Positions 1 to 8,166 are shown, counted from the first letter of the stretch. The stretch: 51,089 bases of DNA from an uncultured Amaricoccus sp. (GCF_937891315.1 NZ_CALAGI010000053.1:1-51089), one strand, 5' to 3'. Made by a program: numbers and translations. Notes: generated from the letters alone by a model not told the origin.

Positions 1-2
1 CG

Positions 3-1127
3 AAGTGCGACCGCGTGCTGGCCGGACACGCCAGGACCGGGGTGGCGGTGGCCGAACTGTGCTTCAATACCGCGATGACCGGCTATCAGGAGATCATGAC
101 CGACCCGTCCTATGCCGGGCAGATCGTGACCTTCACCTTTCCGCATGTCGGCAATGTCGGCGTGAACTCCGAGGACGACGAGACCGCCGATCCCTTCGCC
201 GCGGGCATGGTGGTCAAATGGGACCCGACCGAGCCCTCGAACTGGCGGGCGACCGGTGACCTGCCGGACTGGCTGTCGCGACGGGGCCGAATCGGCGTCG
301 GTGGCGTCGATACCCGGCGGCTGACCCGGGCGATCCGGTTGCAGGGCGCGCCGCATGTGGCGATTGCGCACGATCCCGATGGCCATTTCGATCTCGATGC
401 GCTGCGGGCGAAAGCGCGCGCCTTTCCGGGCCTGAAGGGCATGGATCTGGCGCGGGATGTCACTTGCGCCCAGAGCTATCGCTGGGACGAAATGCGCTGG
501 GCCTGGCCCGCGGGCTATGTCCGGCGCGAGCGGCCGGGGCGGCGGGTGGTCGCGATCGACTACGGTGCCAAGCGCAACATCCTGCGCTGCCTCGCGAGCG
601 CCGGCTGCGACGTCACCGTGCTGCCGGCGACCGCGACGGCCGAGGATGTGTTCGCGCATGATCCCGAGGGACTGTTCCTGTCGAACGGGCCCGGCGATCC
701 GGCCGCGACCGGCGAATACGCCGTGCCGATGATCCGCGAGGTGCTGGAGCGGTCCGACATGCCGATCTTCGGCATCTGCCTCGGCCATCAGATGCTGGCC
801 CTCGCGGTCGGCGCGCGGACGATCAAGATGAACCACGGCCATCACGGGGCGAACCATCCGGTGAAGGAACTGGCCACCGGCAAGGTCGAGATCACCTCGA
901 TGAACCATGGCTTCACCGTGGACAGCCAGACCTTGCCGCCGGGGGTGATCGAGACGCATGTCTCGCTGTTCGACGGATCGAACTGCGGCATCGCGCTCGC
1001 CGACCGGCCGGTCTTCTCGGTGCAGCACCATCCGGAGGCCAGTCCGGGACCACAGGACAGCTTCTACCTCTTCGAAAGGTTTGTCGGCTCGATGCGCGAC
1101 GGCGCGAGGCGCGAGAGTCAAGACTGA
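3..1127 (+). CDS. carA: Carbamoyl-phosphate synthase small subunit, 5' end missing
   Basis: Glutamine amidotransferase subunit of carbamoyl-phosphate synthase; it hydrolyses glutamine and passes ammonia to CarB for arginine and pyrimidine synthesis. The window opens inside the gene: the reading frame is already open at base 3, and the family motif CFNTAMTGYQE appears about 20 codons in, where a complete CarA would have roughly 20 more residues before it. The class I glutaminase triad is present: Cys at 777-779 in GICLGH, His at 1029-1031 and Glu at 1035-1037 in HHPEA. The carA N-terminal domain (DPSYAGQIVTFTFPHVGNVG) is typical. carB is not in the window. The gene ends 87 bases before the glycosyltransferase gene. 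Confidence 0.96.
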   Translation, partial: KCDRVLAGHARTGVAVAELCFNTAMTGYQEIMTDPSYAGQIVTFTFPHVGNVGVNSEDDETADPFAAGMVVKWDPTEPSNWRATGDLPDWLSRRGRIGVGGVDTRRLTRAIRLQGAPHVAIAHDPDGHFDLDALRAKARAFPGLKGMDLARDVTCAQSYRWDEMRWAWPAGYVRRERPGRRVVAIDYGAKRNILRCLASAGCDVTVLPATATAEDVFAHDPEGLFLSNGPGDPAATGEYAVPMIREVLERSDMPIFGICLGHQMLALAVGARTIKMNHGHHGANHPVKELATGKVEITSMNHGFTVDSQTLPPGVIETHVSLFDGSNCGIALADRPVFSVQHHPEASPGPQDSFYLFERFVGSMRDGARRESQD

Positions 1128-1157
1128 CGAGACATTAATGGTTACATTTCAATAACC

Positions 1158-1172
1158 TTAAACTTTTCTTAA
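1158..1172 (+). promoter_or_regulatory. CtrA-type box TTAA-N7-TTAA
   Basis: An exact TTAA, seven bases, TTAA arrangement lies in the AT-rich gap between carA and the glycosyltransferase gene. This is the recognition pattern of the alphaproteobacterial cell-cycle regulator CtrA. A possible -10-like TACAAA follows at 1181-1186. Assignment to CtrA is by motif only. Confidence 0.5.
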
Positions 1173-1187
1173 ACTGAACGTACAAAG

Positions 1188-1213
1188 CTCGCATCAGTTG
1201 TATGCGAGTTTTT
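1188..1213 (+). terminator. Hairpin with T-tract after carA, abutting next start codon
   Basis: CTCGCAT (1188-1194) pairs with ATGCGAG (1202-1208) across a 7-base loop, followed by five T. It has the form of a rho-independent terminator for carA, but its T-tract ends one base before the ATG of the glycosyltransferase, so it also occupies the place where that gene's ribosome-binding site should be. Confidence 0.6.
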
Positions 1214-1214
1214 C

Positions 1215-3125
1215 ATGGCCCGTGTTCTGCCATTCGTTCCCACCGTTTTCGCGAAGGCGGCGATTCCACGCCCCCAACGCGCCCTACTCGGCGATGTCCT
1301 CGTCAAAGCCGGGGCGCTCGACGCCCGGCGCCTCGCCCAGGCGCTGGAACAGCAGCGCGCGCAGGACCAGCGGCTCGGTCATATCCTCGTGGTCAACGGT
1401 GCGATCTCGGCCGAGGATCTCGGCGCGGCGCTGTCGCATCAGTCGGGGCTCGGGCGGATCGACCTCGCGGCGAGCCCGGTCGACAGCGCGCTGCTCGCCG
1501 ATCTCGATCCCTACCGTTGCCTCGAACTCGAAGCCGTGCCGTGGCGCCAGATCGGCGGCGCCCGGGTGGTGGCGATCAGCAATCCCGACAGCGCCACCGC
1601 CGCCGAGGCGCTATGCGGGGCCGGCGCCGAGAACGTCGCCTTTGCCATCGCCTCGCCCGACGACATCCGGCGCGCGATCAGCGATGGTTTCAGGCGGCGG
1701 CTGCGCGACGACGCCCGCGATCGCTGCCCCGAGAGCCTCAGCTGCCGCGGCTGGGGACAGGCGAGCCGGCGCTGGCGGCTGCTCGGCGCGGGCTGCGTCG
1801 CGCTACTCGGCATCGCCTGTGCGCCGCTGCTCGCGCTTCAGGCGCTGATGGCCTGGATCCTGCTCGCCAACGCGATGACCATGGGCCTGCGACTCGTCGC
1901 CTTGTTCGCGCGGGTCAAGTCGGGGCGCCGCGTCATCGCCGGCGACGCGGCGCGGCTCGCGGACTACAAGAAGCTGCCCTGCGTCTCGATCCTGGTGCCG
2001 CTCCTGCGCGAGGAGAAAGTGGCGCAGAAGCTGATGGAGGGGCTCGCGGCGCTCGACTATCCCGCCGCGCTGCTCGACATCAAGCTGGTGCTCGAGGAGC
2101 ATGACACCGTCACCCGCGCCGCGATCGAGCGGATGGGTCTGCCGGCGAATATGGAGATCATCAGTGTGCCGGCGGACGGGCTGCGCACCAAGCCGCGCGC
2201 GATGAACTATGCCCTGCCCTTCTGCCGGGGCGAGATCGTCGGGGTCTACGACGCCGAGGATCGCCCCGAAGCCTCGCAGATCCGTATGGTGGTCGAGCGG
2301 CTGCGCGACGCGCCGCCGGACGTCGCCTGCGTTCAGGGTTACCTCGATTTCTACAATTCCGACCGCAACTGGCTCGCTCGCTGCTTCACCCTGGAATATG
2401 CGATCTGGTTCCGGGTGATCCTGATGGGGGTGCAGCGGCTGCGCCTGCCGATCCCGCTCGGCGGCACGACGGTCTTTTTCCGGCGCCGGGTGCTGGACCA
2501 GATCGGCGGATGGGACGCGCATAACGTCACCGAGGATGCCGATCTCGGCATGCGCCTGGCGCGGTTCGGCTATCGTTGCGAAATGATCCCGACCACGACG
2601 CTGGAGGAGGCGAATTTCCGCGCCATGCCCTGGATCAAGCAGCGGTCGCGCTGGCTGAAGGGCTATGCGATCACCTGGGCCACGCATATGCGCGATCCCC
2701 GCCAGCTGTTGCGCGATCTCGGGGTGCGCGGCTTTGTCGGCTTTCAGGTGCTGTTTCTCGGGGCGCTGACCTCCTATCTGTCGCTGCCGCTGTTCTGGCT
2801 GCTCTGGGCGGGGACGGCGGGTTTTGATTTCGCCTTCTGGGAGACCTTTCCGGACGGGCTGCGCCGCGCCTTCTTCGCCTCAATGCTGCTCGGGCAGGCG
2901 GTGATGCTGACGATCGCCTTCATCGCGGCGCGGGATTCGGGACGGCGCGGGCTCTGGCCCTGGATGTTCGCCTTGCCCTTCTACTGGCCGATGGGCGCGG
3001 TCGCGGCCTATCGCGCGATCGCCGAGATCTTCTACGCGCCCTTCTACTGGCACAAGACCGAGCATGGGATCGCCACCCGCGAAGACGGGGACCGCGAAAG
3101 CGGGCACCGCGACCCGGCCACCTGA
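1215..3125 (+). CDS. Membrane glycosyltransferase family 2 with N-terminal MshEN (c-di-GMP-binding) domain
   Basis: Processive-type GT2 enzyme, 636 residues, probably polymerising or exporting a surface polysaccharide. Residues 24-47 and 53-76 are two copies of the 24-residue MshEN motif (LG-x-x-L-V ... G ... L ... AL-x-x-Q) separated by exactly five residues, the spacing known for c-di-GMP-binding MshEN domains. A membrane segment pair follows at about 188-230. The catalytic domain starts near 255 (SILVPLLREE), with DAED near 346, TEDADLG near 439 and the QRSRW (Q-x-x-R-W) motif near 476. Several hydrophobic segments fill about 500-600. No in-frame alternative start exists near the N-terminus, and no Shine-Dalgarno is visible because the upstream hairpin abuts the ATG. 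c-di-GMP control is inferred from the motif; the sugar substrate is unknown. Confidence 0.85.
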   Translation: MARVLPFVPTVFAKAAIPRPQRALLGDVLVKAGALDARRLAQALEQQRAQDQRLGHILVVNGAISAEDLGAALSHQSGLGRIDLAASPVDSALLADLDPYRCLELEAVPWRQIGGARVVAISNPDSATAAEALCGAGAENVAFAIASPDDIRRAISDGFRRRLRDDARDRCPESLSCRGWGQASRRWRLLGAGCVALLGIACAPLLALQALMAWILLANAMTMGLRLVALFARVKSGRRVIAGDAARLADYKKLPCVSILVPLLREEKVAQKLMEGLAALDYPAALLDIKLVLEEHDTVTRAAIERMGLPANMEIISVPADGLRTKPRAMNYALPFCRGEIVGVYDAEDRPEASQIRMVVERLRDAPPDVACVQGYLDFYNSDRNWLARCFTLEYAIWFRVILMGVQRLRLPIPLGGTTVFFRRRVLDQIGGWDAHNVTEDADLGMRLARFGYRCEMIPTTTLEEANFRAMPWIKQRSRWLKGYAITWATHMRDPRQLLRDLGVRGFVGFQVLFLGALTSYLSLPLFWLLWAGTAGFDFAFWETFPDGLRRAFFASMLLGQAVMLTIAFIAARDSGRRGLWPWMFALPFYWPMGAVAAYRAIAEIFYAPFYWHKTEHGIATREDGDRESGHRDPAT

Positions 3126-3132
3126 CGCCCGT

Positions 3133-3771
3133 TCAACGCTCGGCCTCGATCTTCAGCCGGGTCTCGAAGGCCCGGCTGATATGCTGGCGGATGGCGGCGT
3201 CCGCCGCTTGACCGTCGCGGGCCTCGATCGCCCGCACGATCGCCTCGTGCTCCTCCACCGCCAGGACGCCGCGACCTTCGGCGGCGAGCGAGGTGGTCGC
3301 GATCAGCGCCATCGTGCGATGCACCATGTCGAGTTGTTGAACCAGATAGCGATTGTGGCTCGCCATGTGGATCTGGCGGTGAAAGCGCTTGTTTGCCCGG
3401 GCGAGCAGGTCCGGCCGGCCGACGAGGTCGCCGTCCTTGCGCACCATGTCCCAGAGCACGCGAACCTCCTCGGGCGCCGCGTGCTGGGCGGCGAGCCGCG
3501 CCGCGAGCCCTTCCAGCTCGGCCCGCACGACATAGAGCTCGCCCAGCTGATCGTGGTCGAGGCTCGATACGACGAGGCTGCGGCCGTCCCGCGCCAGCAC
3601 GCCCTGGGTCTCCAGCCGCTGCAGCGCCTCTCGGATCGGCGTGCGCGACACGCCGAAACGCTCGGCGAGCTCGGATTCCACCAGCCGGTCGCCAGGCCGG
3701 AAATCGCCCTGATCGATGGCTTCGAGAACGAGATAGAAGGCGTCCTTCTGGTTCAGCGTGCTGGCGGCCAT
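3133..3771 (-). CDS. GntR family transcriptional regulator, FCD (FadR-type) domain
   Basis: Predicted DNA-binding repressor of about 212 residues. The N-terminal winged helix-turn-helix shows RFGVSRTPIREALQRLETQG, the GntR signature, and the remaining helical part has the FCD pattern (histidines in FHRQIH and the EEHEAIVRAI stretch) that binds a metal and an organic acid effector. I chose the second of two ATG codons (3771) because GGAAG lies six bases upstream of it; the other is at 3777. The gene is convergent with the glycosyltransferase, with a 7-base gap, and divergent from the HAD gene. The effector cannot be told from the sequence. Confidence 0.88.
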   Translation of the reverse strand: MAASTLNQKDAFYLVLEAIDQGDFRPGDRLVESELAERFGVSRTPIREALQRLETQGVLARDGRSLVVSSLDHDQLGELYVVRAELEGLAARLAAQHAAPEEVRVLWDMVRKDGDLVGRPDLLARANKRFHRQIHMASHNRYLVQQLDMVHRTMALIATTSLAAEGRGVLAVEEHEAIVRAIEARDGQAADAAIRQHISRAFETRLKIEAER

Positions 3772-3915
3772 CGACATCTTCCAAGGGGCGGCTCGCCGCG
3801 ACCCTAGCCCGCGCCGGGCCTGGAATCGAGGGGTGCCGCGCGCGCCATTTCTGGTCGCGAGCGCGCCGGGCCTGCCCGACTTGCCGGCGTCGGCCCGCGA
3901 CGGTAGATTGCCGCC

Positions 3916-4560
3916 ATGCCGCGCACCGCTTTCGCCCATGTCGAGACCTGGGTCTTCGACCTCGACAACACGCTTTATCCGCCCGAGATCCGGTTGTTCG
4001 ACCAGATCGAGGCGCGGATGACCGCCTATGTGATGCGGGTGCTCGGCGTCGAGCGCGACCATGCCAATACGCTGCGCCAGGATTATTGGCGCAACCACGG
4101 CACAACGCTCGCCGGGCTGATGCGCGAGCACGGGCTCGAGCCCGAACCCTATCTGGCGGAGGTGCATGACATCGACCTCTCCATGGTGCCCGAGGCGCCG
4201 GAGCTTCGCGCCGCGATCGGCCGGCTGCCAGGGCGGCGGGTGGTCTATACCAACGGCTCGCGCGAGCATGCGCGGCGGGTGACGCGGGCGCTCGGGCTCG
4301 AAGGCGCCTTCGACGCGCTCTACGGCTTCGAGGACGCCGGCCATGTGCCGAAGCCCCACGCCGCCGCCTTCGCCGCCGTCTTCACGCTCGACGGGCTGGA
4401 TGGACGGCGCGCCGCGATGTTCGAGGACGATCCGCGCAATCTCGCGGTGCCGCACGGACTAGGCATGCGCACAGTGCTCGTCGGCGACGCCGAGAACGCG
4501 CCGCATGTCCAATACCGGACCGACGACCTCGTCGGGTTCCTCGGGCGGATCGGCGGCTGA
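3916..4560 (+). CDS. HAD superfamily pyrimidine 5'-nucleotidase-like phosphatase
   Basis: HAD subfamily IA hydrolase of 214 residues, close to the SDT1/pyrimidine 5'-nucleotidase group, expected to dephosphorylate nucleoside monophosphates in the cytoplasm. Motif I is FDLDNTLYPP (nucleophile Asp15, acid Asp17), motif II is VVYTNGS, the motif III lysine is in PKPHAAAF, and motif IV is MFEDDPRNL. The stop is two bases before the ATG of the UbiH-like gene, so the two are probably cotranscribed. The substrate is inferred from family resemblance only. Confidence 0.85.
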   Translation: MPRTAFAHVETWVFDLDNTLYPPEIRLFDQIEARMTAYVMRVLGVERDHANTLRQDYWRNHGTTLAGLMREHGLEPEPYLAEVHDIDLSMVPEAPELRAAIGRLPGRRVVYTNGSREHARRVTRALGLEGAFDALYGFEDAGHVPKPHAAAFAAVFTLDGLDGRRAAMFEDDPRNLAVPHGLGMRTVLVGDAENAPHVQYRTDDLVGFLGRIGG

Positions 4561-4562
4561 GG

Positions 4563-5828
4563 ATGGAGCGGATCGAGACCGATATCCTGATCGCCGGTGG
4601 CGGCGTCGCGGGCCTCGGCGCCGCGGCCGCGCTCGCCGCGCGGGGCTTCGACGTGACCTGTGTCGATCCGGTGCCGCCGGTGACGAGCGCCGAGGCGGAA
4701 GGCTCCGACCTGCGCTCCACCGCCTTCCTCGGTCCCGCCGTCGCGCTCCTGACCGCCGCCGGGCTTTGGCAACGGCTGGCACCGCATGCCGCGCCGCTGC
4801 GGCTGATGCGGATCGCGGACGCCGGCGGCGCCGAGATGGCGATCCGCGAGACGGCGGATTTCACGCCGGAGGAAGTCGGGGCGGAGGTGTTCGGCTGGAA
4901 CCTGCCCAACTGGCTGCTGCGGCGCGAGATGGTGGCGCATATCGCCGAGTTGCCGAACGCGCGGCTGATCGCGCCGGCCGCGGTGGCGCAGGTGACGCCG
5001 CGCGCGCGCGAGGCGCTGGCGCGACTGTCGGACGGGCGGATGGCGCGGGCGACGTTGGTGATCGCCGCCGACGGCCGCGACAGCGGCCTGCGCGCGGCGG
5101 CCGGGATCGGCGTCCGGCGCTGGGGCTATGGCCAGAAGGCGCTGGTCTTCACCGTCACCCACGGCCTTCCGCACGACGGGATCTCGACCGAGATCCACCG
5201 GACGGGCGGGCCCTTCACGCTGGTGCCCCTGCCCGACCGCGACGGAACGCACCGTTCGGCCGTGGTCTGGATGGAGACGGGGCCGAAGGCGGCCGATCTG
5301 GCGGCGCTGGGGTCGCAGGCGTTCGACGCGGCGCTGAACGCGCGGGCCTGCGGCGCGCTGGGCGAGTTGCGGCTTGAAGGCCCGCGCCGGCTCTGGCCGA
5401 TCGTCAGCCAGGTGGCGGACCGACTCGACGGGCCGCGGCTGGCGCTCGTCGCCGAGGCCGCGCATGTGATCCCGCCGATCGGGGCGCAGGGGCTGAACAT
5501 GAGCCTCGCCGATATCGGCGCGCTGACCGATCTCGCCGCCGAGGCGCGCGACGCGGGCCACGATTTCGGCGGGCCGGAGATGCTCGGCCGCTACCATCGC
5601 GCGCGGCACGCCGAAGTCGCGGCGCGCGTGCTGGCGGTGGACGCGCTGAACCGCGCCGCGATGGCCGAGCCGATGATGCTGCGCGATCTGCGCCGCGCGG
5701 GGCTGCGGCTCCTGAGCGGCGCGCCGCCGCTTCGGCGAGCTGCGATGCGGCTGGGGCTCGGCGCGTCGATGGCGGACCAGATCGGAAGCCGATCCGGCGG
5801 AGCCGGCTCGTCCACTCCAGAGTCTTGA
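4563..5828 (+). CDS. UbiH/UbiF/VisC family FAD-dependent monooxygenase
   Basis: Flavoprotein hydroxylase of 421 residues, probably for a ring hydroxylation in ubiquinone synthesis. The FAD-binding GGGVAGLGAAAALAARG motif is at the N-terminus, the DG motif reads AADGRDSGLR, and the second FAD motif reads EAAHVIPPIGAQGLNMSL, in which the usual GD before AAH is replaced by AE. GCTGAGG before the ATG serves as ribosome-binding site and overlaps the stop of the HAD gene. It could also act on another aromatic substrate; which ubiquinone step it performs cannot be decided here. Confidence 0.88.
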   Translation: MERIETDILIAGGGVAGLGAAAALAARGFDVTCVDPVPPVTSAEAEGSDLRSTAFLGPAVALLTAAGLWQRLAPHAAPLRLMRIADAGGAEMAIRETADFTPEEVGAEVFGWNLPNWLLRREMVAHIAELPNARLIAPAAVAQVTPRAREALARLSDGRMARATLVIAADGRDSGLRAAAGIGVRRWGYGQKALVFTVTHGLPHDGISTEIHRTGGPFTLVPLPDRDGTHRSAVVWMETGPKAADLAALGSQAFDAALNARACGALGELRLEGPRRLWPIVSQVADRLDGPRLALVAEAAHVIPPIGAQGLNMSLADIGALTDLAAEARDAGHDFGGPEMLGRYHRARHAEVAARVLAVDALNRAAMAEPMMLRDLRRAGLRLLSGAPPLRRAAMRLGLGASMADQIGSRSGGAGSSTPES

Positions 5829-5884
5829 TTTAGCGCAATATCTTAACCACCAGACGATTCCATCTGGTTGGATATTGCTCTAGA
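5828..5884 (-). repeat. Palindromic intergenic repeat, copy 1
   Basis: Read on the minus strand it starts TCTAGAGCAATATCCAACC, then an AACCAGA / TCTGGT stem around TGGAATCG, and ends near AAATCAAGACT. It matches the plus-strand copy at 8060-8126 over most of its length. The TAG stop of the downstream-reading lrp gene lies in its first bases. The form resembles the short palindromic elements scattered in alphaproteobacterial intergenic regions. Confidence 0.75.
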
Positions 5885-6335
5885 TCGGCGGGCCGGCGGC
5901 TTTTTCCTCCGACAGCATCACGTTCGATTCGACAGCGCCGACGCCGGGCAGCGTCATGACGCGGCGGCGCAGGATGCGCTCGAAATCGGCGAGGTCGCGA
6001 GCCACGACCTTCAGCCGGTAGTCGTAGACGCCAAGGACATGCTGGACCAGCTGCACCTCGGGGATCGCCTGGACCGCGCGCTCGAAGGCCTCGAGATCGA
6101 GCCGGCCGCGAGCGGCGAGCTTGACCCCGAGAAACACCACCACCGCGAAGCCGAGCTTCTCGCGATCGAGCACCAGCCGCCGGCCGCGGATCACCCCCGC
6201 CTCCTCCAGCCGGCGGACGCGGCGCCAGGCGGCGGGCTGACTGAGGCCGACGGCGAGGCCGACGTCCTTGGCGCTCAGCCCGCCGTCGGCGATCAGCGCG
6301 CGCAGGATGGCGCGGTCGGTATCGTCGAGATCCAT
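5880..6335 (-). CDS. Lrp/AsnC family transcriptional regulator (second of a tandem pair)
   Basis: Feast/famine regulator of 151 residues. The N-terminal helix-turn-helix reads LSAKDVGLAVGLSQPAAWRRVRRLEEAGVI in outline, and the C-terminal RAM/AsnC ligand domain has the typical LVQHVLGVYDYRL and LPGVGAVES elements. Its ATG overlaps the stop of the upstream lrp gene by one base (TGATG), so the pair is translationally coupled. It points away from ilvC, from which the pair is divergently transcribed, suggesting a role in branched-chain amino acid control. The TAG stop lies in a palindromic repeat. Confidence 0.92.
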   Translation of the reverse strand: MDLDDTDRAILRALIADGGLSAKDVGLAVGLSQPAAWRRVRRLEEAGVIRGRRLVLDREKLGFAVVVFLGVKLAARGRLDLEAFERAVQAIPEVQLVQHVLGVYDYRLKVVARDLADFERILRRRVMTLPGVGAVESNVMLSEEKAAGPPI

Positions 6336-6796
6336 CACAACGGCAGTCGATCGGAATTCTTGAGCTCCGAGACCAGCATCAGCGCGTCGATCTCGGCGAT
6401 ATGCGGCAGGGCGAGGATGCGCTCGCGATAGATCTGGCGATAATGCGCGAGGTCGCGGGCGACGACATCCATGCGGATATCGACGCGGCCGAGCAGCGTC
6501 TCGATGGCGATCACCTCGGGCAGCGCGCGGGCGGCGGCGAGGAAGGCGTCGAAGGCATGGGTCGCCGTCTTGTCGAGCGTGACGCGCAGGAACACCCGAA
6601 CCTCGTAGCCAAGGGCGCGCAGATCGATGTCGATCCGGCGCCCGAGGATGACGCCCGCCCGCTCCAGCCGCTCGACCCGGCGGGCGCAAGGGCCAGGCGA
6701 GAGGCCGCAGCGTGACGCAAGCTCGGACACCGGCAGGTCGGGATCGTCCTGCAGGAGCCGGAGGACGCGGCGGTCAGTGTCGTCGAGGCTTTGCAT
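6335..6796 (-). CDS. Lrp/AsnC family transcriptional regulator (first of a tandem pair)
   Basis: Feast/famine regulator of 153 residues, a paralogue of the gene behind it. The DNA-binding part reads DDTDRRVLRLLQDDP then SELASRCGLSPGPCARRVERL, and the ligand domain contains VIAIETLLGRVDIRMDV and LPHIAEIDALM. I start it at ATG 6796, the usual family distance before LDDTDR; an in-frame GTG at 6823 would add nine residues but would place the palindrome TGCGATTATCGCA inside the coding region. The gene is divergent from ilvC. Confidence 0.9.
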   Translation of the reverse strand: MQSLDDTDRRVLRLLQDDPDLPVSELASRCGLSPGPCARRVERLERAGVILGRRIDIDLRALGYEVRVFLRVTLDKTATHAFDAFLAAARALPEVIAIETLLGRVDIRMDVVARDLAHYRQIYRERILALPHIAEIDALMLVSELKNSDRLPL

Positions 6797-6801
6797 GGAT
6801 C

Positions 6802-6866
6802 TTGCGATTATCGCATCATCCACGCATTAAAAAGGCGAAATGTTGCGAATATCACTACTTCGTAAC
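6802..6866. promoter_or_regulatory. Paired operator-like dyads between lrp genes and ilvC
   Basis: TGCGATTATCGCA (6803-6815) is a perfect palindrome just upstream of the lrp ATG. A second dyad has GTTGCGAA (6842-6849) facing TTCGTAAC (6859-6866) with one mismatch. The left arms share TTGCGA-W-TATC (6802-6812 and 6843-6853) at a 41-base distance, about four helical turns. Binding by one of the Lrp proteins is an inference. Confidence 0.5.
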
Positions 6867-6925
6867 GATGGCGCGCCGTGTCTCCGTCCGTATGCTCCGC
6901 CAACCAAAACGGAGGGGAAAACCCA

Positions 6926-7948
6926 ATGCGGGTCTATTACGATCGTGATTGCGACATTAACCTGATCAAGGACAAGAAGGTCGCCATCGTCGGCTATGGC
7001 AGCCAGGGCCACGCCCATGCGCTGAACCTGCGGGATTCCGGCGTCAGGAACGTCGCCGTCGCACTGCGCGAGGGCTCGCCGTCGGCGAAGAAGGCCGAGG
7101 CCGAGGGGCTGGAGGTCAAGGGCATCGCCGAGGCGGCGGCCTGGGCCGACGTCATCATGATGACCATGCCCGACGAGCTGCAGGCCGAAACCTACAGGAA
7201 ATACATCCACGACAACCTGCGCGAAGGCGCGGCGATCGCCTTCGCCCATGGCCTCAACATCCACTTCGGCCTGATCGAGCCGAAGAAGGGCGTCGATGTC
7301 ATCATGATGGCGCCGAAGGGCCCGGGCCACACGGTGCGCGGCGAATTCGTCAAGGGCGGCGGCGTGCCCTGCCTCGTCGCGGTCGAGAACGACGCCTCCG
7401 GCAACGCCATGGAGATCGCCAAGAGCTACTGCTCGGGCATCGGCGGCGGCCGGTCGGGCATCATCGAGACCAACTTCCGCCAGGAATGCGAGACCGACCT
7501 GTTCGGCGAGCAGGCGGTGCTCTGCGGCGGCCTCGTCGAACTGATCCGCATGGGATTCGAGACCCTGGTCGAGGCCGGATACGAGCCGGAAATGGCGTAT
7601 TTCGAATGCCTGCACGAGGTGAAGCTGATCGTGGACCTGATCTACGAAGGCGGCATCGCCAACATGAACTACTCGATCTCGAACACGGCGGAATACGGCG
7701 AATACGTCTCCGGCCCGCGCATCCTGCCCTATGACGAGACCAAGGCGCGGATGAAGGCGGTGCTGCGCGACATCCAGACCGGCAAGTTCGTTCGCGACTT
7801 CATGCAGGAGAACGCGGTCGGCCAGCCGTTCTTCAAGGCGACCCGGCGGCTCAACGACGAGCACCAGATCGAGAAGATCGGCGAGAAGCTGCGCGGCATG
7901 ATGCCCTGGATCAGCGCCGGCAAGATGGTGGACAAGAGCCGGAACTGA
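6926..7948 (+). CDS. ilvC: Ketol-acid reductoisomerase (NADP+), class I
   Basis: Second common enzyme of valine, leucine and isoleucine synthesis; isomerises and reduces 2-acetolactate or 2-aceto-2-hydroxybutyrate. It has 340 residues, the length of short class I enzymes. The start MRVYYDRDCD is preceded by GGAGGGG at 6911-6917. The Rossmann motif is VGYGSQGHAHALNLRDSG, the GPGHTVR loop is present, and the metal-binding acidic residues lie in ETDLFGEQAVLCGG and FECLHEVKLIVDL. It is divergent from the two lrp genes, whose products are likely regulators. Confidence 0.98.
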   Translation: MRVYYDRDCDINLIKDKKVAIVGYGSQGHAHALNLRDSGVRNVAVALREGSPSAKKAEAEGLEVKGIAEAAAWADVIMMTMPDELQAETYRKYIHDNLREGAAIAFAHGLNIHFGLIEPKKGVDVIMMAPKGPGHTVRGEFVKGGGVPCLVAVENDASGNAMEIAKSYCSGIGGGRSGIIETNFRQECETDLFGEQAVLCGGLVELIRMGFETLVEAGYEPEMAYFECLHEVKLIVDLIYEGGIANMNYSISNTAEYGEYVSGPRILPYDETKARMKAVLRDIQTGKFVRDFMQENAVGQPFFKATRRLNDEHQIEKIGEKLRGMMPWISAGKMVDKSRN

Positions 7949-8059
7949 TCCGGGCGCCCTTCCGCGTTCCGCGGCGGCGAAATCGGTCGCGACCGCCCCA
8001 CCCGGGACGGTCGCGCAAGCCGCGGGACGCCGGCGAGTCGCGCCGTCGCCTCGCACGCG

Positions 8060-8126
8060 CTGGAGCAATATCCAACCGGACGGAATCGTTCGGTGATTGA
8101 GATACCGCGGAAAATCAAAATGCCGG
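8060..8126 (+). repeat. Palindromic intergenic repeat, copy 2
   Basis: GAGCAATATCCAACC, GGAATCGT and AAATCAA are shared with copy 1 at 5828-5884. The central stem here is ACCGGA against TTCGGT, where copy 1 has ACCAGA against TCTGGT, so the stem has changed in a way that keeps pairing (one G-T pair). It lies between ilvC and the MmcQ/YjbR gene. Confidence 0.75.
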
Positions 8127-8166
8127 AGCGGGCGAGCCGGCTCGGGCTCCGCTCTGGAAAGGTGCC

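Noticed and set aside
3044..4105. Long minus-strand frame across the GntR gene
   Set aside because: It is an Arg/Ala/Gly-rich shadow of the GntR and HAD genes, as are most long frames opposite real genes in this GC-rich DNA.
7978..8030. CGGTCGCGACCG palindrome and repeated GGTCGCG after ilvC
   Set aside because: Looks like a possible terminator stem, but no T-run follows and several alternative pairings exist in GC-rich sequence.
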